A stretch of 56,938 nt of DNA. Origin: an uncultured Spirochaetaceae bacterium. Its GTDB lineage: Bacteria > Spirochaetota > Spirochaetia > Sphaerochaetales > Sphaerochaetaceae. The stretch spans positions 1-56,938 of the forward strand of contig CALXLV010000012.1 of assembly GCA_944389295.1 (NCBI GenBank), in the 5' to 3' direction. Each line of letters opens with the position of its first letter. The first letter of the stretch is position 1. Of the stretch, positions 17,821 to 25,600 are shown piece by piece. The translations under genes and the position numbers were made by a program. The notes beneath the pieces are model-generated. The model saw nothing but the letters and a program-made list of their open reading frames with translations. It was not told the DNA's origin and searched no databases.

Positions 17821-18500
17821 TGATCTATCGTGCATCCACAGCGGAAGAGGCGGTAAAGCTCCGCCATGAGAACCCTTCGTCCGTCTATCTTGCAGGAGGG
17901 ACTGAGATAATGCGTCTCGGCTCATCTGCAGCGGCGGATGTGATCATCGACATCACCGCTCTTCCTCTCTCCGATATAGAGACGGCTGACGGGAAGGTGT
18001 CAATAGGCGCGCTTGCAGTGCTGCAGGATATAAAGGAGGCCGAGGTCATTCCTTCATTCATCAGGGATGCCGCATCTTTCTGCGCCTCTCTGCAGCTCCG
18101 CAATGCGGCGACTGTCGGCGGCAACTTCGCGCTGAGACGCACGGACAGCTATATGGCGGCGGCGCTTCTCGCCTCTGAATGCGAGGTCGAGATAATGTGC
18201 AGTGAGGGAGTAAAGAAAATGGCTGCCTCCGCATATTTTGATAAGCCTGAATGCAGGGGACTTCTTCTCCGCTTCATCGTGGATACAAAACGGGAAGGCA
18301 GGGTGAAGAGAATCAGCAGGGCTTCCCATATGCACGCTGCAGTGACTGCCGCTTTCTCTGGAGGGTGCTATGCCTGGTCGGTTTCAGGTTCCGGCACCGC
18401 GTACGGACACAGCAGGGATGGATGGAAGAACATCGATATTAAGGATGATCTCACAGGATCGGCAGAGTACAAGAGATATCTTGCCTCTGTGCTTCTATAG
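17820..18500 (+). CDS. ygfM: YgfM-like FAD-binding subunit
   Basis: 226 residues. ATG 17820 overlaps the preceding stop and follows GGGGAGG. It is a short FAD-subunit homolog: VYLAGGTEIMRL near 25, then LRNAATVGGNFALRR near 95, a shorter C-terminal domain and the ending SAEYKRYLASVLL, which matches the E. coli YgfM ending as I remember it. It immediately precedes xdhD, as ygfM does in E. coli, so it is probably the flavin partner of XdhD. Confidence 0.85.
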   Translation: MIYRASTAEEAVKLRHENPSSVYLAGGTEIMRLGSSAAADVIIDITALPLSDIETADGKVSIGALAVLQDIKEAEVIPSFIRDAASFCASLQLRNAATVGGNFALRRTDSYMAAALLASECEVEIMCSEGVKKMAASAYFDKPECRGLLLRFIVDTKREGRVKRISRASHMHAAVTAAFSGGCYAWSVSGSGTAYGHSRDGWKNIDIKDDLTGSAEYKRYLASVLL

Positions 18501-18509
18501 GAGAGTGCT

Positions 18510-21383
18510 ATGGATGTCAGGACTGTTATCAATGGCCGTTCCTCCGTGCTTTCCGGGCGCGGAGAGGAGAGACTGCGGGATGTCCTCTACAGGGCGGGAT
18601 ACAACACTGTCCGCGATTCCGACGACGGAGAGGGATTCGCCGGTTCGGATACGATAGTATTCAACGGCCGTCTCAGATACTCAAACCTTATAATGCTCTA
18701 TCAGGCGGAAGGCGCTGAGATAAGAACTCCTGAAAGTCTCAGGAACGGACAGGAGATCAGCGATGTGCAGGAGGCCATGGTGAAGGCCGGCGTTGTCCAG
18801 AGCGCATACAACGCTCCTGCCGCGGCGCTTGCCCTGACTGTGCTCCTTGAGAATAACCCAGATCCTTCAAAGGATGATATAAAGGAGGCTCTTTCCGGCA
18901 TATTCATCCGCGATGCGGGGTATGAGCATTACTATCTCGCCGTCGATATGGTGAAGGAGAAGAGGGCAAAGGGGTGCATAGATACACCCGCCGGCCCCTC
19001 GTTCCGCGACGGCCTCAGGTATGTGGGAAAGCCCGTAGGCAAGATAGATGGAAACGCTCTTGCGGCAGGCGACAGGCTATTTGTTGAGGACAAGGTGCCG
19101 GAGCACACATATGCGATGCACGTCCTGCGTTCGCCGTTCGCCCATGCCTACATCAAGTCGATAGATGTTTCTGAAGCTGAGAAGATTGACGGAGTTGCCG
19201 GGATAATAACGGCATTCAACTGCCCCGATATCTACTACATGCAGGCGGGACAGGGATGCCCCGAGCCGTCTCCCTATGACAGGAGGCTGCTGAACAGAAA
19301 AGTCCGCCATGTCGGAGACCGTGTGGCTGCCATTGTCGCGGAGGACATGGAGACAGCGATGAAGGCCGCTGAGCTGATTAAGGTCGAGTATGATCCGCTG
19401 CCTCCCGTGCTGACTGTCGAGGAGGCGATGGCGGAGAACGCTCCTCTTGTCCATAACGGCATAGTGGAGTATGTCTCCGGAGCTCCGGATGATCTTGATG
19501 CCTACAATAAGAATGCCGATCCGCGCGACGGGAAGGTTATCTATCAGTTCCCGCTTCATGCTGATATCAGGAAGAACATAGCCGCATCCGCCCATGGCGG
19601 CATAGGCGATGTCGAGAAGGGGTTCGCAGAAGCCGATGCCGTTGTCGATGAGACTTATCAGACAAGCCAGGTGCAGTGCACGCCGCTTGAGCCCCATATA
19701 TGCTATGCCTATATGGAGGGCGGACGCCTTGTCATCCACGCCTCCACGCAGGTTCCCTACCATGTGCGCAGGATTGTGGCGAAGGTATGTTCTATACCTG
19801 AGAACAAGGTCCATGTGATAAAAGAGCGCGTCGGCGGAGGCTACGGCTCCAAGCAGGATGTGCTCGTCGAGGACCTTGTCGGCTACGCAGTCTGGAAAAC
19901 CGGAAAACCCATTTGCTACCGCAACACGAGAGCGGAGGAGTTCTATGCCAACTCGACCCGCCATCCGATGAGGATAAGGGTGAAGATGGGCGGAAAGAAG
20001 GACGGCACGATAACAGCCATCTACATGGATGTGAGGGCCAACACAGGGCCTTACGGCAACCACTGCCTCACAGTCCCGATGAACGCATCGTCCAAGACAC
20101 TCCCCATCTTCCGTGTCGACAACATGTACTACGACCTCATCACGTACTATACGAACACTCCTCCTGCGGGTGCGTATCAGGGATACGGGGCTCCTAAAGG
20201 CTACTTCGCGATAGGCAGCGCCATGGGCGAGCTCGCGATGAAGCTCGGCGTCGATCCGCTTGAGATGGCCAAGAAGAACATCGTCGAGGAAGGCTACATG
20301 CTCGAGATACTCAGAGGCCTGGGAGAGGGGCGTGAGGGAGCAGTTGTTCCTGTCGGTTCCTGCGGTCTCAGGGAGGCTCTTGAGAAGGGCGGAGAGATGA
20401 TAGAGTGGGGGAAGAAGGAGATTTCCCCCGATCCTGACTGGAAGATCGGAAAGGGCTTCATGATGATACAGCAGGGCTCAGGACTTCCCGGCCTCGATCA
20501 GGCCAACGCGCAGGTGAAGCTGCTGACTGACGGAACTGTCCTCGTGCTCTCCGGCGGTGCTGATCTCGGCACAGGCCTGGATACGATCTCTGCGAAAGTG
20601 GCTGCGGAGATACTCAAGGTTCCTCTTGAGCTCGTCTCAGTAGTCTCCGGCGATACCGATTCCTGTCTCTTCGATACAGGCGCCTACGCCTCGTCGGGAA
20701 CTTACTTCTCCGGCAACGCATCGCTCAACGCGGCAAAGGATCTCTATAAGAAGATCATCCAGGAGGCGGCTCTGCAGATGGGAGAGAAAGAAGAGGATCT
20801 TTCTGTTGAGTATCCCGGAACTGTCGTCTCAAAAAGCGGAAAGAGACTGTCATACGCCAAGCTCTCCCATGATGCGACCGCTGGCGACGGCAGGGGACAG
20901 CTTATCGGCACAGGATCGTTCGCCACGCCGAACTTCGCCGTTCCGTACGGAGCTCACTTCGCCGAGGTTGCGGTGAATGTGAAAACCGGAGAGATAAAGG
21001 TGCTGAAATTCTACGCACTGCAGGATGCCGGCACCCCGATCAATCCCGAGCTTGCACTCTGCCAGATGTACGGTGCGGCGATGAAGAGCATCGGACACAC
21101 TCTCTACGAGGATATGGTTCTGGACAGCAGCGGGAAGTGCCTTACGACGGATTTCACCGACTACGGCGTGCCGATGATTGACGAGGCGCCTGAGGATTTC
21201 AAGGCTGTTCTCATCGATGTCAATGATAAGTACGGCCCGTTCGGTGCGAAGTCCATCTCGGAGATAGCCTGCAACGGCGCAGCTCCCGCGATAGCAATGG
21301 CAATAGCCGATGCCACCGGCGTCTGGGTGCGTTCCTGGCCGATAACGGGAGAGAAGATACTCAAGGCTCTGGGCAGATTCTGA
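18510..21383 (+). CDS. xdhD: XdhD, fused molybdenum hydroxylase (putative hypoxanthine oxidase / selenate reductase subunit)
   Basis: 957 residues, essentially the length of E. coli XdhD. Residues 1-150 are a 2Fe-2S-subunit-like region that has lost all cluster cysteines: where the partner subunit has QCGFC and CRCTGY, this one reads QSAYN and IRDAGY. I recall the same loss in E. coli XdhD (DDGFGFAGSD segment also conserved), so it is a family trait. The rest is a Mo subunit: VIKERVGGGYGSKQD near 440, YQGYGAPKG near 560, GGADLGTGLDT near 680, and the catalytic Glu in PFGAKSISEI near the end. SD is AGGAGAG. Last gene of the operon; a 13-bp-stem hairpin follows. Confidence 0.92.
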   Translation: MDVRTVINGRSSVLSGRGEERLRDVLYRAGYNTVRDSDDGEGFAGSDTIVFNGRLRYSNLIMLYQAEGAEIRTPESLRNGQEISDVQEAMVKAGVVQSAYNAPAAALALTVLLENNPDPSKDDIKEALSGIFIRDAGYEHYYLAVDMVKEKRAKGCIDTPAGPSFRDGLRYVGKPVGKIDGNALAAGDRLFVEDKVPEHTYAMHVLRSPFAHAYIKSIDVSEAEKIDGVAGIITAFNCPDIYYMQAGQGCPEPSPYDRRLLNRKVRHVGDRVAAIVAEDMETAMKAAELIKVEYDPLPPVLTVEEAMAENAPLVHNGIVEYVSGAPDDLDAYNKNADPRDGKVIYQFPLHADIRKNIAASAHGGIGDVEKGFAEADAVVDETYQTSQVQCTPLEPHICYAYMEGGRLVIHASTQVPYHVRRIVAKVCSIPENKVHVIKERVGGGYGSKQDVLVEDLVGYAVWKTGKPICYRNTRAEEFYANSTRHPMRIRVKMGGKKDGTITAIYMDVRANTGPYGNHCLTVPMNASSKTLPIFRVDNMYYDLITYYTNTPPAGAYQGYGAPKGYFAIGSAMGELAMKLGVDPLEMAKKNIVEEGYMLEILRGLGEGREGAVVPVGSCGLREALEKGGEMIEWGKKEISPDPDWKIGKGFMMIQQGSGLPGLDQANAQVKLLTDGTVLVLSGGADLGTGLDTISAKVAAEILKVPLELVSVVSGDTDSCLFDTGAYASSGTYFSGNASLNAAKDLYKKIIQEAALQMGEKEEDLSVEYPGTVVSKSGKRLSYAKLSHDATAGDGRGQLIGTGSFATPNFAVPYGAHFAEVAVNVKTGEIKVLKFYALQDAGTPINPELALCQMYGAAMKSIGHTLYEDMVLDSSGKCLTTDFTDYGVPMIDEAPEDFKAVLIDVNDKYGPFGAKSISEIACNGAAPAIAMAIADATGVWVRSWPITGEKILKALGRF

Positions 21384-21413
21384 GGACAGCTCTCCTCTGG
21401 GCCCATTTTCAGA

Positions 21414-21446
21414 GAAACGGCGGAGATGTGTTTTCTCCGCCGTTTC
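21414..21446 (+). terminator. Stem-loop between xdhD and the flavodoxin-like gene
   Basis: GAAACGGCGGAGA (21414-21426) pairs perfectly with TCTCCGCCGTTTC (21434-21446), with a 7-base loop. No T-run follows, so it may attenuate, protect a 3' end, or be a weak terminator. Confidence 0.6.
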
Positions 21447-21474
21447 CGGATGCTATTATTCCTTTGGAGGATTT

Positions 21475-22008
21475 ATGTCTAAAACGGCGGTTCTTTTCAG
21501 GTCTAAATACGGGGCTTCCCGTGAGTATGCGCTGATGCTCGGGAGGAAAATTCAGGCCGAGGTGGTTGAGAATGAGGGACTTACCGCGGAGCTTGTAGCC
21601 GAGTTCGACACTCTTGTCCTGATCGGAGGGGTGTATGCAGGCAGGATATCAGGGCTGGACTTTCTCAGAAAGAACCGCAGGGCGCTTGAAGGCAGACGCT
21701 TTGCAGTTTTTGCTGTAGGCGCATCACCTGAGTGCGAGGAGAATGACGGGACGCTTTTCCGCAGGAACATGAAAGGCGAGCTTGACGGAATCCCTCTCTT
21801 CTACGGCAGGGGAGCCTTTGATGAGAGCGTGCTCACGCTGATGGACAAAGGTATTGTCGGCATGGCGAGGAAAGCCGCTGAAATGACAAAGGATTCCGAC
21901 AGATCTCCTCTGGACAGGGCAATACTCGAAGCGTCGGATGCGCCTGTGAGCTGGGTCAGCGAGAACTATCTCGATTCCCTTGTCAGCTATCTTTCAGGAG
22001 CGTTCTGA
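21475..22008 (+). CDS. Flavodoxin-domain protein
   Basis: 177 residues; SD TTGGAGG, ATG 21475. N-terminus KTAVLFRSKYGASREYA matches the FMN phosphate loop of flavodoxin and HemG-like proteins (T/S-K-Y-G-x-T/S). Second strand DTLVLIGGVYAG and the third, FAVFAVGAS, fit the same fold. It could feed electrons to, or receive them from, the neighbouring Fe-S/flavin enzymes, but that is inference from position. Convergent with, and overlapping by 15 bases, the XdhC-like gene. Confidence 0.8.
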   Translation: MSKTAVLFRSKYGASREYALMLGRKIQAEVVENEGLTAELVAEFDTLVLIGGVYAGRISGLDFLRKNRRALEGRRFAVFAVGASPECEENDGTLFRRNMKGELDGIPLFYGRGAFDESVLTLMDKGIVGMARKAAEMTKDSDRSPLDRAILEASDAPVSWVSENYLDSLVSYLSGAF

Positions 22009-22935
22009 GCCTGTACGCTTGAAGAGAAGGTCTGCGTTCCCTCCGCATACCATTCCGATATCGCCGCCGGCGGAGAGATCGGAGTGCTTTTTCAGGACAT
22101 TCCTTCCGTCTTTCAGCATTTCCCTCGCTTCGGCAATGGCCATCTGCTCCAGCGCTCCTCCGCCTATCGTCGAGAATGTATCACTCTCAGTCACGAGCAT
22201 CATCGCACCCTGAGCTCTCGGCGCAGAGCCTTTCTTCGAGATGATCCTTACCACGATGCCCTCTCTCTCCGAAAGCTCTCTCAGAAGCGCAGGGTCTGCG
22301 GATACAGTGTTTTTCTCTCCTCTGTAAACCGAGATGATCTCGGCCATTATCGACACAGCGATCTCCTCCGGAGTCTCTGCTCCGATGTTTATTCCTATAG
22401 GAGTATGGACAGCTCTGAGCTTATCTTCCGGGAAGCCCTCGTTCCTGAGATCATTAAGCGTCCGTTCAGCCTTTGCCGCCGAACCTATCATGCCTGTGTA
22501 TGCTCCCTGATGGCGCAGCGCGTATCTCAGGCATCCTGTATCGAAAGAGTGTCCGTGAGTGAATATCACCCAGTATGGGGAGATTATGCTGTACTCGCGC
22601 GCAAGCAGCGTCTCATACGGAGCGACATGGCGCTCTGCAAGGGGAAATCTCTCAGCATTCAGAAGTTCCGGACGGTCATCGACCACAGTCATTCTCATCC
22701 CCATAAGCCCCGCGATGTCATAGAGGGCTTTTGCTATATGTCCCGCTCCGAAGAGGAAGAGATGGGGCTCGGTTTTCACCGTCTCGATGAGATCAGGGGA
22801 GAGAGGCTCCTTTCCGTCTGCGGCGATAAGGCATCCGTTCCTGTATATCGCCTCAGCTCCCGATGCCGTATCCGTTCTTCTCTCTACTGCCCCGGAGGTG
22901 AGCGCCTCCATGAATCTCTGATAGTAGCTATTCAC
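21994..22935 (-). CDS. XdhC/CoxI family molybdenum enzyme maturation factor, domains in swapped order
   Basis: 313 residues. GTG 22935 lies within ATGAGTGAATAG, overlapping the end of the upstream gene by 8 bases, with AAGGAG eight bases ahead. The N-terminal part (about 55-200) is the Rossmann domain usual for XdhC C-termini (LFLFGAGHIAKALYDIAG, VVDDRPELLNAERF, IFTHGHSFD, GMIGSAAKAERT, PIGINIGAETPEEIAVSI). The C-terminal part (about 225-305) is the CoxI-type domain normally found first (VVRIISKKGSAPRAQGAMM, STIGGGALEQMAIAEA, GMVCGGNADLLF). Family members sulfurate (here perhaps selenate) the Mo cofactor before insertion. Co-transcribed with the cysteine-desulfurase homolog. Confidence 0.85.
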   Translation of the reverse strand: MNSYYQRFMEALTSGAVERRTDTASGAEAIYRNGCLIAADGKEPLSPDLIETVKTEPHLFLFGAGHIAKALYDIAGLMGMRMTVVDDRPELLNAERFPLAERHVAPYETLLAREYSIISPYWVIFTHGHSFDTGCLRYALRHQGAYTGMIGSAAKAERTLNDLRNEGFPEDKLRAVHTPIGINIGAETPEEIAVSIMAEIISVYRGEKNTVSADPALLRELSEREGIVVRIISKKGSAPRAQGAMMLVTESDTFSTIGGGALEQMAIAEAREMLKDGRNVLKKHSDLSAGGDIGMVCGGNADLLFKRTGSERS

Positions 22936-24067
22936 TCATTATCTCCTTGAGAAGCGCCGCCGCTTCTTCTATTTCGTCTCTTTCTGTAAACGGGCCGGGG
23001 GAGAAGCGCAGAGTACCTGTCGGGAAGGTTCCCAGCACTTTGTGCGCTGAGGGCGCGCAGTGCAGCCCGACCCTCGTCTCCACGTTTCCTCTCTCCAGAA
23101 GCAGTGCGGCTATCTCAGCGATATCCTTCCTGCGGCTTGCAACTGAGAGTATCGCAGTCCGCGGCTTCTTTATTCCTGCTCCTGCTGTTTCCAGTCCGTC
23201 TATCCCCATTATCTTATCATAGAGGAGCTCTGTCATGGAAAGCGCGTTCGCCTCAAGTTCCTTTCTCCTCGGAATTGAGTACCTCATTGCCGCTTCCAGT
23301 CCGGAAAGTCCCGTAAGGTTCTCCGTACCGGGAGAAAGACGTTCGGGGAGTGTGTGCGGAAGTTCCTCGCTGTCGCTCTCGCTGCCCGTTCCGCCCGCGA
23401 TCAGGGGAGAGATGTTTTCCGCCGCCTCTCTGGAGAGAATCATCCCTCCTGTGCCCTCTGGCCCGAGGAATCCCTTGTGGCCGGTGAATCCCAGCGCTGA
23501 GATGCCGAGCGCGGTCATATCTATATCGACATAGGGAGATGCCTGTGCAGTATCCACTATGAAAAGAAGGTGATGGCGTCTGGCAGTCTCTGCAGGGATT
23601 TCCAGATTCTGCACCGCCCCGGAGACATTTCCCGCGGCATTCACGATTATCGCCCTTGTTGACGGTGTGATCATCTCCTCAAGGGAGGAATAGTCATTGA
23701 ATCCTTCCCGGTCTGATGGAATGCGCGAGAACCGGATTCCTGTCTGCACCAGAGGCCTCATCACGGCGTTGTGCTCGTTTGACGAGACTATCACATGGTC
23801 GTCTTTCCGGAGGAGTCCCTTGATGATCCAGTTCATCGCCTCGGTTATATTCCTCGTGAAAGCTATGCACTCAGGGTGGTCATAGTTGTAGAGCTCTGAG
23901 ATCATCCTGCGGAGCGAGAACAGCAGGTCAAAGCCTTTCTCCATCTCTCTGCTTTCCGTTCTGTATAAATTCACGCATCCGGATGTTATATATGAGGCCA
24001 CAGCTTCCGCTGTTCCGGGCGCTTTCGGAAATGCTGTGGATGCATTGTCGAGATAGAGACGCTTCAT
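22928..24067 (-). CDS. Cysteine desulfurase family protein (class V aminotransferase, SDMH-associated)
   Basis: 379 residues. ATG 24067 (MKRLYLDNASTAFPKAPG) is the family-typical start; no Shine-Dalgarno is seen and TACAAT lies 6 bases upstream. PLP fold: NAAGNVSGAVQ, VDTAQ, Schiff-base Lys in GFTGHKGFLGPEGTGG (about residue 200), and the candidate mobile-loop Cys in GLHCAPSAHKVLGT followed by GTLRFSPGPF. The second half of this pattern is characteristic of the EF2568-like subfamily that accompanies selenium-dependent molybdenum hydroxylases. It probably releases S or Se for Mo cofactor maturation by the XdhC-like protein encoded directly downstream. Diverges from yedE. Confidence 0.88.
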   Translation of the reverse strand: MKRLYLDNASTAFPKAPGTAEAVASYITSGCVNLYRTESREMEKGFDLLFSLRRMISELYNYDHPECIAFTRNITEAMNWIIKGLLRKDDHVIVSSNEHNAVMRPLVQTGIRFSRIPSDREGFNDYSSLEEMITPSTRAIIVNAAGNVSGAVQNLEIPAETARRHHLLFIVDTAQASPYVDIDMTALGISALGFTGHKGFLGPEGTGGMILSREAAENISPLIAGGTGSESDSEELPHTLPERLSPGTENLTGLSGLEAAMRYSIPRRKELEANALSMTELLYDKIMGIDGLETAGAGIKKPRTAILSVASRRKDIAEIAALLLERGNVETRVGLHCAPSAHKVLGTFPTGTLRFSPGPFTERDEIEEAAALLKEIMSE

Positions 24068-24090
24068 GAAAACATTGTAGCACATTGCCA

Positions 24091-24119
24091 TTGTATTTGT
24101 ATTTATGCAATGGTAAACT
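24091..24119 (+). promoter_or_regulatory. Promoter of yedE, leaderless configuration
   Basis: TTGTAT (24091-24096), 17-bp spacer, TAAACT (24114-24119), then only 7 bases to ATG 24127 and no Shine-Dalgarno. An inverted CCATTG/CAATGG (24088-24093 with 24108-24113) brackets the spacer. Confidence 0.5.
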
Positions 24120-24126
24120 TCCAGAT

Positions 24127-25188
24127 ATGATATCTGCTGACAAGGGAAAACTAGCTTTAACAGGTGTTCTTACAGGTGCGGCAGCCGTTGTTCTGACGCT
24201 TCTCGGCAACCCGGGGAACATGGGATTCTGCATCGCATGTTTTCTGCGTGACACAGCGGGAGCGCTGCATCTTCATACTACAGCTACTGTAGAATATGTC
24301 CGTCCTGAGATAATCGGAATCATCCTCGGAGCATTCGCCATGAGCGTGATGCGCCGTGATTTCAGGCCATCAGGAGGTTCTTCTCCTGTGCTGAGGTTCG
24401 TGATCGGCTTCATCGTGATGATCGGAGCTCTTGTATTCCTCGGCTGTCCGCTGAGGATGGTACTCCGTCTCGGCGGCGGTGATCTCAATGCGCTGACAGG
24501 GCTTCTTGGCTTCACCGCAGGAATAGGAGCAGGGTGTCTTTTCCTCAGCAGCGGCTTTACTCTCGGCAGGGCAGAGAGGCAGAGCGCGCTGGAGGGAGCT
24601 GCGTTTCCGTCTCTGACAATTATCGTCTATGTACTCTTCCTTGCCGTTCCCGCTCTCTTCCTCTTCTCCGAATCAGGGCCGGGCTCGATGCACGCTCCCG
24701 CTGCCGCATCGCTTCTTGCAGGGCTTCTGGTCGGAATCGCGGCGGAGCGCACAAGGCTCTGCATGGCAGGAGGAATCAGGGATATATTCCTCATCAGGGA
24801 CTTCACACTGATAACAGGTTTCGCCGCCATATTCGCGGCATCCCTTGCGGGGAATCTGCTGACTGGGAGTTTCCATCTTGGCTTCACCGGGCAGCCTGTT
24901 TCCCATCCTTATCATCTCTGGAATTTCCTCGGGATGTTCGCTGTGGGGTTGGGGTCGGTTATGCTCGGAGGCTGCCCGTTGAGACAGCTCATACTTGCCG
25001 CTGAGGGGTCATCGGACAGCGTTTTCGCTGTATTCGGCATGATCGCGGGCGCTGCCGCCGCCCATAACTTCCAGCTCGCATCAGCTGCAGACAAAGGGCC
25101 TACGGTAGGGGGCAAGATCGCACTCGTCGCCGGGATAATTATTCTTGCTGCTATTGCATCTCTACAGACATACAGGGGGAGAAAATGA
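24127..25188 (+). CDS. yedE: YedE-type selenium metabolism membrane transporter
   Basis: 353 residues, about nine to ten hydrophobic segments. Conserved Cys-containing YeeE/YedE motifs: GNPGNMGFCIACFLRD (about 27-42), LGCPLRMVLRLGGGD (about 108), RTRLCMAGGIRD (about 215) and LGGCPLRQL (about 280). The family imports sulfur species such as thiosulfate; this subfamily, next to yedF and selD, is assigned to selenium. ATG 24127 was chosen because the promoter ends 7 bases ahead of it. The stop overlaps yedF by 4 bases (ATGA), giving a yedE-yedF-DUF3343-selD operon. Confidence 0.9.
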   Translation: MISADKGKLALTGVLTGAAAVVLTLLGNPGNMGFCIACFLRDTAGALHLHTTATVEYVRPEIIGIILGAFAMSVMRRDFRPSGGSSPVLRFVIGFIVMIGALVFLGCPLRMVLRLGGGDLNALTGLLGFTAGIGAGCLFLSSGFTLGRAERQSALEGAAFPSLTIIVYVLFLAVPALFLFSESGPGSMHAPAAASLLAGLLVGIAAERTRLCMAGGIRDIFLIRDFTLITGFAAIFAASLAGNLLTGSFHLGFTGQPVSHPYHLWNFLGMFAVGLGSVMLGGCPLRQLILAAEGSSDSVFAVFGMIAGAAAAHNFQLASAADKGPTVGGKIALVAGIIILAAIASLQTYRGRK

Positions 25189-25391
25189 TTGTACTGGATA
25201 CATCGGGATACAGCTGTCCCGAGCCCGTCATAATGACGAAGAAGGCGCTCCGGGATAACAAAGAAGGACTATGCGTCATAGTGGATAACCGTGCCGCCAA
25301 GGAGAATGTCGCGCGCTATGCCGCCGCCGTCGGCTATAATGTCGAGACGGAGGCAGAGGGAAACGGGTGGAAACTGACGATATCAAAATAG
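25185..25391 (+). CDS. yedF: YedF-like TusA-fold sulfur/selenium carrier
   Basis: 68 residues. TusA fold with the persulfide/perselenide Cys in DTSGYSCPEPVIMTKKAL. It lacks the C-terminal DsrE-like domain found in longer YedF proteins of selenium loci, so it is a single-domain form. Start ATG 25185 overlaps the yedE stop and has AGGGGGAG upstream. Likely hands Se from uptake to SelD or the desulfurase. Confidence 0.85.
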   Translation: MIVLDTSGYSCPEPVIMTKKALRDNKEGLCVIVDNRAAKENVARYAAAVGYNVETEAEGNGWKLTISK

Positions 25392-25600
25392 CGACGTTCC
25401 ACAGCCACTACGGCGCCATGATGTTCCGCAGGCGCATGGGCGGGGATGCGAAGCTGGTACCTGTGCCGCGTTCGCTCTCATCCTCCTGCGGAACGGCTGT
25501 CGTCTTCACTTCATGCTTTGACGTGACGAAGACGGATGAGAACACCGAGGCTGTCTATGAAAGAAACAGTGATGAGTGGAGAGTGATATGGAAGAGGTGA
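25367..25600 (+). CDS. DUF3343 protein, putative Se/S carrier
   Basis: 77 residues, starting at GTG 25367 inside the end of yedF (25-base overlap) with GAGGCAGAGGG upstream. DUF3343 hallmarks: ATFHSHYGAMMFRR and PVPRSLSSSCGTAV, with the conserved Cys after SSS. Such proteins are found next to selD and the EF2568-like desulfurase and are thought to carry S or Se. The stop overlaps selD by 13 bases. Confidence 0.82.
   Translation: METDDIKIATFHSHYGAMMFRRRMGGDAKLVPVPRSLSSSCGTAVVFTSCFDVTKTDENTEAVYERNSDEWRVIWKR

Noticed and set aside
19077..20063. Reverse-strand open frame of 328 codons inside xdhD
   Set aside because: Opposite an unmistakable Mo hydroxylase; no ribosome binding site or known motif.
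24088..24113. CCATTG/CAATGG inverted repeat between the desulfurase gene and yedE as a firm operator
   Set aside because: Only 6 bases per arm in AT-rich sequence and not repeated elsewhere; mentioned with the promoter but not claimed as an operator.
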